Shown here in pieces: positions 8,358 through 16,370 of a stretch of 64,000 bases of DNA. The stretch is from Candidatus Omnitrophota bacterium (GTDB taxonomy: Bacteria; Hinthialibacterota; Hinthialibacteria; OLB16), in assembly GCA_020632575.1 (NCBI GenBank), contig JACKFH010000013.1:1-64000 (forward strand), given 5' to 3'. The notes under the pieces are model-generated. The model was not told the origin of the DNA and did no database searches. It was given only the letters and a program-made list of their open reading frames with translations. The position numbers and the translations under genes are program-made. Numbering within the stretch: position 1 is the stretch's first letter; each line of letters opens with the position of its first letter.

Positions 8358-9806
8358 TCATGCCAACAGTTCTTGTCTGACTTCACCATGAACATCGGTC
8401 AGACGGTAATCCCGCCCCTGGAACCGGAAGGTGAGTCGTTTGTGGTCCATTCCGAGCTGATTCAATAATGTGGCCTGGAAATCGTGGACATGAATGGGGG
8501 CCTCGGTGATGTGATACCCGAGTTCGTCGGTTGCTCCGACCGATTCGCCCTGTTTGAATCCACCGCCAGCCATCCACATGGTGAAACAGTGGGGGTGGTG
8601 ATCGCGCCCCAGGAAAGTCGAACCATTCCTCTCTTCGTTCATTGCGGTCCGGCCGAACTCGCCGCTCCAAACCACGATTGTCTCATCCAGGAGACCTCTT
8701 TGTTTGAGATCCTTGATGAGCGCGCTCATGGGTTTGTCGGTCTGGCCGCACTTTTTCGGGAGCTGAGTCACAATGTCATCGCTGGGGCCGGTTCCATGGG
8801 TATCCCAACCCCAGTCGAAGAGTTGGACAAAACGCACACCCTGCTCGACCAGCCGTCTGGCGAGAAGGCAGTTGTTCGCGAAGGAGGATTCGCCAGGATT
8901 GGCCCCGTAGTGGTCGAGCACTTCCTGCGGTTCCTTGGAGATATCCATCACTTCGGGCACCGACATCTGCATTCGGAAAGCGAGTTCATACTGAGCGATC
9001 CGCGTCTGCGTCTCCGGGTCTCCCTCTTTCGCCAGCTGCATCTCGTTGAGATCTCGGATCGCGTCGAGTGTGCGGCGACGCGCATCGCGATCCATCCCCT
9101 CTGGATTTGAGAGATACAAGACGGGATCGCCCGAGGTTCGGCACTGAACACCTTGGTAAACGGTTGGGAGAAAACCACTCCCCCATACGCTCTTTCCGGC
9201 CGAGGGTGTTTTGTTGCCGGAGACCAAGACAACGAATCCCGGGAGATCCTGATTTTCCGTGCCGAGACCATAGGTGATCCAGGAGCCCATTGAGGGGCGA
9301 CCCAACCTGGGACTTCCCGTGTAAAGGAGCAACTGTGCCGGGGCATGGTTGAATTGATCGGTGAACATCGATTTGACAATGCACACATCGTCGACCACTT
9401 CCTGAAATTTTGGGAGAAGATTTGAAATCCAGGTTCCGTTTTTGCCGTATTGGTTGAAATGATGGGGCGATCCCAGGATTTTTGGATGTCCCTTGATAAA
9501 GGCGAACCGCTCCTTCTCCAAAAACGAATCGGGACAGGGTTGCCCATTCAGTTCGTTAAGTTTCGGTTTGTAATCAAATAGATCGAGTTGGGGAGGCGAG
9601 CCGGCCATATGGAGGTAGATGACGTTTTTCGCCTTGGCCGGGAAATGTGGCGGTCTCACCGCGAGGGGGTTGTCGCTATCGGGGATATCCGCGATAGCCT
9701 TTGTCCCAAAGAGAGTGGATAGGGCGACCGCTCCAATCCCCACCTTGCACTGACCCAGAAAATGCCGCCGGGTGATCCCGTGCATGCGCTCCATCAAAGG
9801 GTCCAT
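8358..9806 (-). CDS. DUF1501 domain secreted protein (sulfatase/alkaline phosphatase superfamily)
   Basis: The 482-residue protein starts with a Tat-type leader (TRRHFLGQ followed by a hydrophobic stretch). DUF1501 covers the rest: KNVIYLHMAGSPPQLDLFDY at the start, DWGWDTHG near residue 330, and VVWSGEFGRTAMNEERNGST and GRDHHPHCF near the end. Asp and His residues match the alkaline-phosphatase-like fold. It is exported folded to the periplasm. In Planctomycetes DUF1501 genes usually follow a DUF1549/DUF1553 gene; here that partner is absent and the gene stands alone. AGGAGGA seven bases before the ATG fixes the start. The substrate is unknown. Confidence 0.9.
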   Translation of the reverse strand: MDPLMERMHGITRRHFLGQCKVGIGAVALSTLFGTKAIADIPDSDNPLAVRPPHFPAKAKNVIYLHMAGSPPQLDLFDYKPKLNELNGQPCPDSFLEKERFAFIKGHPKILGSPHHFNQYGKNGTWISNLLPKFQEVVDDVCIVKSMFTDQFNHAPAQLLLYTGSPRLGRPSMGSWITYGLGTENQDLPGFVVLVSGNKTPSAGKSVWGSGFLPTVYQGVQCRTSGDPVLYLSNPEGMDRDARRRTLDAIRDLNEMQLAKEGDPETQTRIAQYELAFRMQMSVPEVMDISKEPQEVLDHYGANPGESSFANNCLLARRLVEQGVRFVQLFDWGWDTHGTGPSDDIVTQLPKKCGQTDKPMSALIKDLKQRGLLDETIVVWSGEFGRTAMNEERNGSTFLGRDHHPHCFTMWMAGGGFKQGESVGATDELGYHITEAPIHVHDFQATLLNQLGMDHKRLTFRFQGRDYRLTDVHGEVRQELLA

Positions 9807-9920
9807 CTAAAAATCCTCCTGATCGGGTGACTTCGTAGGATAACTCGAAACATGGCACTCGGGGAAGAATCGAATTTCCTTCCCACGAATTCTCCCCTCC
9901 TTGACCATAGCCATAAAGCT

Positions 9921-9982
9921 TTGGGAGGGGGATCCTTCCCGCGATAACTGGGCCGCCCATCGCGGCAGGATGCCGCTCCCAC
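9921..9982. repeat. REP-like inverted pair, copy pair 1
   Basis: Positions 9959-9982 hold, on the minus strand, a palindromic unit starting GTGGGAGCGGC, with centre ATCCT and ending GCCGCGAT. Positions 9921-9945 hold a degenerate copy on the plus strand (TTGGGAGGGGG, ATCCT, TCCCGCGAT). The two face each other, as in bacterial REP doublets. The same unit occurs twice more at 18890-18971. Confidence 0.75.
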
Positions 9983-10029
9983 GGCTTTATTGGTCTCTCG
10001 GATACCGCTTCCATGGGTGGGAAGGACTC

Positions 10030-10048
10030 CCGGCAAGTGAGTTGCCGG
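10030..10048. terminator. Hairpin just after queG, possible terminator
   Basis: CCGGCAA and TTGCCGG form a perfect 7-bp stem with a 5-nt loop, ending two bases from the queG stop codon on the minus strand. No T tract follows on that strand, so it may be a processing or weak termination signal only. Confidence 0.4.
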
Positions 10049-10049
10049 A

Positions 10050-11006
10050 CTACGTTTCTCGCAGAGCTTCGGCGTTGCGAATCAAACCTTCGTAGGTTGC
10101 CCTCCGGATGGCTGTTCCCCGGGTCGCTTCATCCCATTCTTCCCGTGTCATTCGGGAAATTGCTTTGATATCCGGCGACCGAAAAGGCGGGCGAGCCTCA
10201 TAATCCGCATGGGTTGTCTGTTTCGCATGACGATTCCAGGGACACACCGTTTGGCAATCGTCACAACCGAACAACCAACCATTGAGATTCCCTCCTGTGT
10301 CCTCTTCAAAATCTCCGCGATGTTCGATGGTCCAATAACTGATGCATTTGTTCGAATCGAGAACCCCGGGTTGGGGAAAGGCATCGGTCGGGCAGGCATC
10401 CAGACAGCGGGTGCAGGTCCCGCAATGGTCAGTGTGCGCCCCAGATGCTTTCAATTCGAGCGAAGTGAGCATCACCCCGATAAAAACCCATGACCCCATC
10501 CGGGTGTTGATCAGCAGCGTGTTCTTACCGTTGAAGCCCACCCCCGACTTCTGAGCCCAATACCGCTCCAGAATCGGACCCGCGTCAACGGAATACCAAT
10601 TCTCGGAATTGGGAAATTGCTCTTCAATCCTTCGCTTGAGCGACCGAAGTTGGTTTCCGACGACGCGGTGATAGTCCCGACCCCCAGCGTATCGCGCCAC
10701 TTTTCCCCGATTTAATTCTTGGCTTGGATTGTCACGGTAATAATTACTGAGGACAACGATGATCGATCTAGCGGATGGGAGAATGTTTCTCGGGTCGAGT
10801 CTTTCCTCAACTCGACGCTCCATGTAATCCATCCCGGCCTGATAACCTTGATCTAACCAGACCCGATAGTTTTCCGATGTCTCCGGATCGACCGGGCCCG
10901 CCTCCGCGAATCCGACCGCGTCGAAGCCGGCTTCGACCGCAAATCGATGGACCCGGTCCTCAACCGAGCCAGGTGTCCAGGTGTTCGGCCACAAAGGCAT
11001 CGTCAT
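10050..11006 (-). CDS. queG: Epoxyqueuosine reductase QueG
   Basis: The 318-residue product matches QueG, the cobalamin and 4Fe-4S enzyme that reduces epoxyqueuosine to queuosine in tRNA. Two ferredoxin-type clusters are visible: CGTCTRCLDACPTDAF and CDDCQTVCPWN. The LDPRNILPSARSIIVVLSNY and GPILERYWAQKSGVGFNGKN segments are also typical. The length is slightly short because the C-terminal HEAT repeats of some homologues are missing. The start lies inside the preceding gene, giving a 47-base overlap. The family domain begins almost at once after it, so a later start is unlikely. Another queuosine gene, queD, lies 41 kb away. Confidence 0.95.
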   Translation of the reverse strand: MTMPLWPNTWTPGSVEDRVHRFAVEAGFDAVGFAEAGPVDPETSENYRVWLDQGYQAGMDYMERRVEERLDPRNILPSARSIIVVLSNYYRDNPSQELNRGKVARYAGGRDYHRVVGNQLRSLKRRIEEQFPNSENWYSVDAGPILERYWAQKSGVGFNGKNTLLINTRMGSWVFIGVMLTSLELKASGAHTDHCGTCTRCLDACPTDAFPQPGVLDSNKCISYWTIEHRGDFEEDTGGNLNGWLFGCDDCQTVCPWNRHAKQTTHADYEARPPFRSPDIKAISRMTREEWDEATRGTAIRRATYEGLIRNAEALRET

Positions 11007-12012
11007 TCAGATGGGGATAGGATTGGTAAATCCGGTCGATTTCCTCGGCTTCGCCCGGGGAAAGAATCTCATCGGGGTCGAGACACCAGGTTCCCTCAAG
11101 CAGCCCTTGCCGTCGGAGGATCTCGTGGATGCCGGGAATGCATCCCTGGAATTGGTTTGCGGCGTCGAAAATGACCGCGTTGCAGTCGGTCACCTCCTGG
11201 TTCAGAGTGAGCAGACCTCGGGGGATTGTTCCGTCATTGAAGGCTTTGATCTCCTCGAAAATTTCGACCGCCTTATTGGTCCAAACCGCCCAATGCCCGA
11301 GCAGTCCGCCGACAATTCGCTTTTCGACCAATCCACCCTCATGGTGAAATCGATAGGGGGTCAGCAAGTCAACCACGATGTTGTCATCGTTCCCGGTGTA
11401 GAGGGCGATTTCATCCCGTCGACTCGATTCGCAGACGGCGCGGACGACATCCAGCGTTTGATACCGATTGAACGCGGCGATCTTGATCGCTTTCACCGAG
11501 TCGATCTCCGCGAACTCTCGCCAGAAGGAGTAGGGAAGTTCGATGCCTCCCACAGCCGGTTGCAGGTAGAATCCGAAGAGAGGAATAATTTTTCCGACCT
11601 CGCGACAATGCTCCAACATCGCCTCGAGGTCATCGCTTCCAAACCCGCCTAGGCTCAGCAAGCCGAGATCGTAACCGATCGTGGAGGCCACCTCCGCCTC
11701 ATGCAGCGCCTGGAGGGTCGGCCCGCAAATTCCCGCCACCCGGATCAAACCATCTCGGTGACCTTCAGCAAGCATATCCATGGCGAAACGGAGAACTGGC
11801 TCATACAACCCATGTTTTGGGTCGCGAATCTGAAACTGAGTCGTGTGAACTCCGACCGCCAAGCCGCCCGCACCCGCGGCGAGGTAGTATCGGATTAGAG
11901 CCGCCTGCCGACGCTCATCGAATTGTCGATCGGCGTTCAGGGCCAACGGCATCGCCGGAATGACGGTTCCCTCCGCCAAGTTGTATTCCACACCCGGGTT
12001 CAATCCCAACAT
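10960..12012 (-). CDS. Dihydrodipicolinate synthase family (DapA-like) protein
   Basis: The 350-residue protein resembles class I lyases of the DapA/NAL superfamily. AGAGGLAVGVHTTQF resembles the substrate-binding loop and SVKAIKIAAFNRYQTLDVV contains a candidate Schiff-base lysine. It looks cytoplasmic. It is longer and more divergent than true DapA (about 290 residues), so lysine biosynthesis is doubtful; the DapA-like proteins of polysaccharide-degrading bacteria often act on keto-acid sugars. A purine-rich GGAAGGGGGAA precedes the ATG. The end overlaps queG by 47 bases and the two should be co-transcribed. Confidence 0.75.
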   Translation of the reverse strand: MLGLNPGVEYNLAEGTVIPAMPLALNADRQFDERRQAALIRYYLAAGAGGLAVGVHTTQFQIRDPKHGLYEPVLRFAMDMLAEGHRDGLIRVAGICGPTLQALHEAEVASTIGYDLGLLSLGGFGSDDLEAMLEHCREVGKIIPLFGFYLQPAVGGIELPYSFWREFAEIDSVKAIKIAAFNRYQTLDVVRAVCESSRRDEIALYTGNDDNIVVDLLTPYRFHHEGGLVEKRIVGGLLGHWAVWTNKAVEIFEEIKAFNDGTIPRGLLTLNQEVTDCNAVIFDAANQFQGCIPGIHEILRRQGLLEGTWCLDPDEILSPGEAEEIDRIYQSYPHLNDDAFVAEHLDTWLG

Positions 12013-12174
12013 TTCCCCCTTCCTTCCACCTGATATCTCTCAACTTATACAGGGAGGCCCGCGCGATCAACTCCCAAAAGGACCAATCAGCGAATTTCCT
12101 TCCAATTTACCTCAACCCGGAGACAACTTTTGGCTTTTTTTTGCCAAGGTCAGGTTGACTGCTGGAAGATTCGC

Positions 12175-13761
12175 CTAGTGGACCTTGGAATTCGGCCCTC
12201 CACCGGTCACCTTCCCCCAATCCTCGAGAAGGATGAGGAGGTCAAGGGCATCCACCGTTCCATCCAAGTTAATGTCGGACCCTTCGTTGTTGAACGGAGG
12301 AGTCGGGGTCGCGGTGTAAGTCGGCGACGGCGTGTGAGTTGGAGTCTGGGTGTCGGTGACCGTGGGTGTAAAGGTCGGCGTGGCAGTCGAAGTGGGTGTT
12401 GCAGTTGGCGAAGGTGAGGGGCTCGGTGTGGGACTCTCGAAGGCGTTCACCTTGCCCCAGATTTCCGGATCGACCGAAGTCTGTGGTGGCAGCGTCGGTT
12501 CAGAAAAATTTCTTCCCAACTCATCCGCCAAGATTCGCAGGAACGCAAAGGGTTCTTCGTTCCCTGCCTCGTCCCTAAAGCCCCAACCCGGCTCCAGAGT
12601 CTGATCTTCATGCCACTCGTTCCATTGAGCAATCCAAACATGAGGGGCGCCGGATGCCAATGCAAGTTGGATCTGTCTTCGCCAAAAATGGGGATCATGA
12701 GGGCCGATGTATTTCGGATCGACCTCATGGAGTCCGCCGGCGCCCGGTCCGGAATTGTTCCGTGTGTCGAACCCCACTTGGATCGGAACGATGGGAGTCG
12801 CGCCAAAATTCTCCTGGTTTGAAATGTAGATTGAAAAGGCTCGGGCCAAGTTTTGATCACGGAGTGTCTCATCGATATCTGTTCGGTTGTATTGCTCTTG
12901 AATTCCGAGTGGATCCCAACAAGTGAAACTCTCGAAACCCGTGTCAGACCATCCCGGACTCATGTGGACCACGGGACCGGGAGGACCATTCAAATCGTAA
13001 GAGAGATCGCCTGAAAAATTGGCGAGATAAACGCTCGTCGAGTAGAGCCAGGGTTCTCTTCCATCGACAGTCACACCATCCCTGAAACGTTTCAAAGCAG
13101 CCTGCATGATTTCAACCTGTTCAATCCCAGGCGCGCCAAATGCTGGAACCCAGAAAGGGAGGAAATAGACAGGGCGATTGTCGATTCGAAAATAGGCCTC
13201 GTCGGTCCCATGCGCGATCAAGGTCTGATTGCATTTCTGAATCAGGTTGTCGAGTCCTTGATCTAGATCGGATTGGTTTGCGGCTCCCCCCAGATCTCCC
13301 GAACCGTTCTCATCCATGACGTAGAATTGAATGCCCGCGGTTCGGGCGACATCGAGCATCCTCGGAACGAAATCCGGATCGTTTCCATGGGCAAGGTTAG
13401 AGCCGCAGACCGCATCAACACCGGCGTTCTTCATGCACCGGAATTGCCACAGGATCGTTTCGAGGTCGGTTGAGTTGTCGTATCTTCCCAAGAAGGGGTA
13501 GTGCATCCCCGACCCCGGCGCTCCCGAACCCAAGGCCAAATCGTAGCGCCAGAGTTCCGGACCCAGATGATTCGCTGGATTGTGCAAACGCCCATCCCAG
13601 GATCGATAGCCGTTCCACTGGAAAAAATCTTCGGACTCGAAATCGGCGCGAAAATACGAGTAATACATCACATGGATGGTCGGCGGTTCCTGGGCCGTTC
13701 CACGAAATGGATGCACGAACGCCAAAAAAGCCAACACAAGGAAGAAGGGACGCTTTCTCAT
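12175..13761 (-). CDS. Secreted GH99/WbsX-like glycosidase with Thr/Pro linker and dockerin-like repeat
   Basis: This 528-residue protein has a signal peptide (MRKRPFFLVLAFLAFVHPF, cleavage near residue 23). A TIM-barrel domain up to about residue 430 reads IHVMYYSYFRADFES at its start and ends HVWIAQWNEWHEDQTLEPGW. The AQWNEWHE motif matches the GH99-like glycoside hydrolases that include endo-alpha-mannosidases and WbsX. A low-complexity linker of Thr, Pro, Ser and Ala (about residues 445-495) follows. The C-terminus is one EF-hand-like DINLDGTVDALDLLILLEDW repeat, half of a type I dockerin. It probably acts outside the cell on alpha-linked glycans. Confidence 0.8.
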   Translation of the reverse strand: MRKRPFFLVLAFLAFVHPFRGTAQEPPTIHVMYYSYFRADFESEDFFQWNGYRSWDGRLHNPANHLGPELWRYDLALGSGAPGSGMHYPFLGRYDNSTDLETILWQFRCMKNAGVDAVCGSNLAHGNDPDFVPRMLDVARTAGIQFYVMDENGSGDLGGAANQSDLDQGLDNLIQKCNQTLIAHGTDEAYFRIDNRPVYFLPFWVPAFGAPGIEQVEIMQAALKRFRDGVTVDGREPWLYSTSVYLANFSGDLSYDLNGPPGPVVHMSPGWSDTGFESFTCWDPLGIQEQYNRTDIDETLRDQNLARAFSIYISNQENFGATPIVPIQVGFDTRNNSGPGAGGLHEVDPKYIGPHDPHFWRRQIQLALASGAPHVWIAQWNEWHEDQTLEPGWGFRDEAGNEEPFAFLRILADELGRNFSEPTLPPQTSVDPEIWGKVNAFESPTPSPSPSPTATPTSTATPTFTPTVTDTQTPTHTPSPTYTATPTPPFNNEGSDINLDGTVDALDLLILLEDWGKVTGGGPNSKVH

Positions 13762-14008
13762 CCGTTTTGAAAGATCTCCTTATAACGACGCGATGGGTTT
13801 CTATGAATTATTCAAACTCCTTGGTTTAGAGAGGGTGCGGTTTTAACCGAATTTGCCAGGAAGTACAGATCGGAGGCAGTCCGTCGACACGTTCATCCGT
13901 TCTTGATAGACGCGTTCGGAAGAACGTATTTGCTTAAAGAAATCGGGCGAATCGAGTGAGGCATTATTGGAGGCGCGACCGATCACCTTTCCACACGGAG
14001 TCGAAAGC
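13762..14008. other. Intergenic region, nothing recognised
   Basis: This 247-bp stretch separates the GH99-like gene from the end of the histidine kinase gene. It should contain the promoter of the glycosidase, but I see no convincing -35/-10 pair, tRNA or strong hairpin. A 17-codon ATG frame at about 13793 has no good ribosome-binding site. Confidence 0.5.
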
Positions 14009-16087
14009 CTAAATCACCCAATCCAGATGACTCGCCTTTTGTTCAGTGTAAGGAGTAAGAGAGACCACCAACGATTCCATTCGAACCGGTTTCGATAGGA
14101 AATCGTTCATCCCCAATTGCTTGCACTTCTCGCGGTTTTCGTAAGAGATATCTGACGTCAGCGCGATGATGGGTGTCCCCCGAAGCGGCGATCGCATAGA
14201 ACGAACTCTTGCCGCTGTCTCGTAACCGTCCATTTCCGGCATTAGGCAATCGAGCAAGAGGACATCGTAGGGGGAAAATTGAAGTTCGTTGACCGCCTCG
14301 GACCCATTTCGACAGCAGGTCACATGGTGTCCAAGTTTCGACAGCATCTTGGCGGTGACTTTCTGGTGGATTGGATTGTCCTCGGCGAGAAGGATCTTCA
14401 AGTGAACGCTCTCTTCTTGAGGTTCTTTGTTCCCAGCCTGGGTGAATACTCGATCCGACTTGCAGTAACAATTGTCCCATGGGTGATCTTCTCCCAAGAG
14501 ACCCAAGAGACTTTTTTTTAGGCCTCTTCTCGAAACCGGAAGTTCCAACACGTGGTCCGCGTGGGTGAGGAGTTTCGAGTCGGATTCAATTGACGCCAGC
14601 GGATCGAACAGGGAAATCCAGTTGAGGGATTCTCGCTCCACAAGACGCAGAAACTCTCGAATGGACTCTTTTTCCTCCTCCGCCAACACCCCGGTGTTCA
14701 AAATGAGGATAGGCGGGTGGGTGTCTAATCCGTGTTCAAGCGTCGAATTCAGTGAATTCAAATCCATTGACCACTCGAAATTCGCTCCCCACCTTTCCAA
14801 ATAAGCGACCAAAACCGCGCTCCTGTTCGATTCGTCTCCAACATAGACCACGTTTCGGTTTTCTAGAAATGTCTTCGGAATTCCTTGAAGTTCCGCTTTT
14901 GACTCTCCGGTCGCCATCTCCAGAACGAATTCGAAAAGAGACCCAATCCCGACAGTGCTCGAAACTTCGATCTGCGCCCCCATTAACGCGCAGAGCTGCT
15001 GACAAACCGCCAAGCCGACTCCAATCCCACCGTATTTTCGAGTGTTCGATGCATCCACCTGGACAAACCTCTCGAAGATCTCCTGTTGTCGTTCCGGAGG
15101 GATCCCGATTCCATGATCCGAGACCGCGAACCGAATCCTAGACGCCTCGTTGTTCCAACTCTCGCGCTCGACATGGATGGAGACTTCGCCCCCTGGATCT
15201 GAGAACTTGACAGCATTGGAAAATAGATTCAACAAAACCTGCCGGAGTCTTCCCGGATCGCCGACAACAGGTTGGAGAAGGTTGGGATCGACATAGTAGG
15301 ATAACTCGATCCTTCTTTCGTACGCTTCGGGTAGTACAATTCCCACGGTTTCATCGATATGACGTGCTAAATCGAACTCGGTGAGGTGGAGGTCGATAAG
15401 TCCAGCGTCGAGGCGGGAGGAATCCAGAATATCGTTCACTATATTCATCAGCGATTGGCCGGATTCCTCTATCATTTTGCAGTAGGTTTGGTGTTCACTA
15501 TCCTCGCTCGTCTCCATAAGAAGGTTTGACAACCCGATGATGCCATTGAGCGGGGTTCGAAGTTCGTGGCTAATGGTCCCCAAGAATTGACTCTTCATCT
15601 TTCTTGCGGATTCGGCGAGATCTCTTGCGTTGGCCAGTTCTACATCGAAGTTGATGTGTTTGGTGACATCCACGATGGTCAGAAGCGCGTAGGTCTCTCC
15701 GTCCAGCTCAGTCAATTCGGAACCAACCTCCAACCACAACTGCTTTTCTTCGCCATCGATTTGAAAGGTTTCAGTAAATACCCCCTTTTTGACCGAGCCG
15801 CACCCCTCGAAGGACGAATCTAGCAGACTGCGGAAATAGCAGGTGTCACAATGCTCTCCCTCGCCGCATTCCTTAAAGCCCTTCAGATGGTAGAGGCACG
15901 AAAACGCTTCCCCGAATTTCTTCCCCATGTAACCTTCAGGCGTCATCCCGAAAAGATCGAGAAGATATCGGTTGGCGAAGATGGTCTCACCATTGGAATC
16001 CATCAGAAGTGCGCCAATCGGCAAGGCGTCGAAAGGCGCCGCGAACCACGGCCTTTTTGGAAAGATTTGGCCTGATGTCTCACTCAT
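14009..16087 (-). CDS. Hybrid sensor histidine kinase (PAS-HisKA-HATPase-REC)
   Basis: The 692-residue protein has an N-terminal PAS domain (about 20-145), a HisKA domain with phospho-acceptor H174 (SHELRTPLNG), a HATPase domain (SDHGIGIPPE, YGGIGVGLAVC), a degenerate receiver-like spacer, and a C-terminal REC domain with the phospho-Asp in LLLDCLMPEMDG. The PAS domain carries four cysteines (C64, C74, C80, C83, the last in GEHCDTC), which could bind a metal or react to redox. No transmembrane segment is visible, so the kinase is cytoplasmic. The ATG at 16087 is chosen because GGGAGG lies six bases before it; an upstream ATG at 16150 overlaps the promoter. No partner regulator is adjacent. 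Confidence 0.93.
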   Translation of the reverse strand: MSETSGQIFPKRPWFAAPFDALPIGALLMDSNGETIFANRYLLDLFGMTPEGYMGKKFGEAFSCLYHLKGFKECGEGEHCDTCYFRSLLDSSFEGCGSVKKGVFTETFQIDGEEKQLWLEVGSELTELDGETYALLTIVDVTKHINFDVELANARDLAESARKMKSQFLGTISHELRTPLNGIIGLSNLLMETSEDSEHQTYCKMIEESGQSLMNIVNDILDSSRLDAGLIDLHLTEFDLARHIDETVGIVLPEAYERRIELSYYVDPNLLQPVVGDPGRLRQVLLNLFSNAVKFSDPGGEVSIHVERESWNNEASRIRFAVSDHGIGIPPERQQEIFERFVQVDASNTRKYGGIGVGLAVCQQLCALMGAQIEVSSTVGIGSLFEFVLEMATGESKAELQGIPKTFLENRNVVYVGDESNRSAVLVAYLERWGANFEWSMDLNSLNSTLEHGLDTHPPILILNTGVLAEEEKESIREFLRLVERESLNWISLFDPLASIESDSKLLTHADHVLELPVSRRGLKKSLLGLLGEDHPWDNCYCKSDRVFTQAGNKEPQEESVHLKILLAEDNPIHQKVTAKMLSKLGHHVTCCRNGSEAVNELQFSPYDVLLLDCLMPEMDGYETAARVRSMRSPLRGTPIIALTSDISYENREKCKQLGMNDFLSKPVRMESLVVSLTPYTEQKASHLDWVI

Positions 16088-16148
16088 TGCGGGCCTCCCA
16101 AGATTGTCGGGCGAACGATATCCAGGTCGCATGAAATAGCGATAATGC

Positions 16149-16178
16149 ATTATATAGCAATAAACACATTAAAGTCAA
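16149..16178 (-). promoter_or_regulatory. Near-consensus sigma-70 promoter of the histidine kinase gene
   Basis: On the minus strand TTGACT (16178-16173) and TATAAT (16154-16149) are separated by 18 bp. The surrounding 50 bp are much more AT-rich than the genome. The predicted start near 16142 leaves a leader of about 55 bases. Confidence 0.75.
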
Positions 16179-16370
16179 TATTTGATGACAGTCGCGTCAC
16201 TAGATCACGACACCTAGATTTGTGTGGAGGATTCATACCATTAAAATGGGCGGTTCGAAGTCGTTCTCACACTCCGCTTTTCTTAACCCCTTGAATCGTC
16301 TACATTAACACCGGCGTTCTTGGGGAAGGGCGCCGGGAATTCTTGCGAAAGGTGTTGGCGCCAGGCGATC

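Noticed and set aside
12130..12147. TTGGC-GCCAA hairpin after the GH99-like gene
   Set aside because: The stem is only 5 bp and the T run is in the loop, not after the stem on the gene's strand.
13793..13846. 17-codon ATG frame in the 13.8-14.0 kb gap
   Set aside because: Too short, with no ribosome-binding site and no homology that I recognise.
16088..16150. Upstream in-frame extension of the histidine kinase
   Set aside because: It overlaps a near-consensus promoter, while the ATG at 16087 has a perfect GGGAGG.
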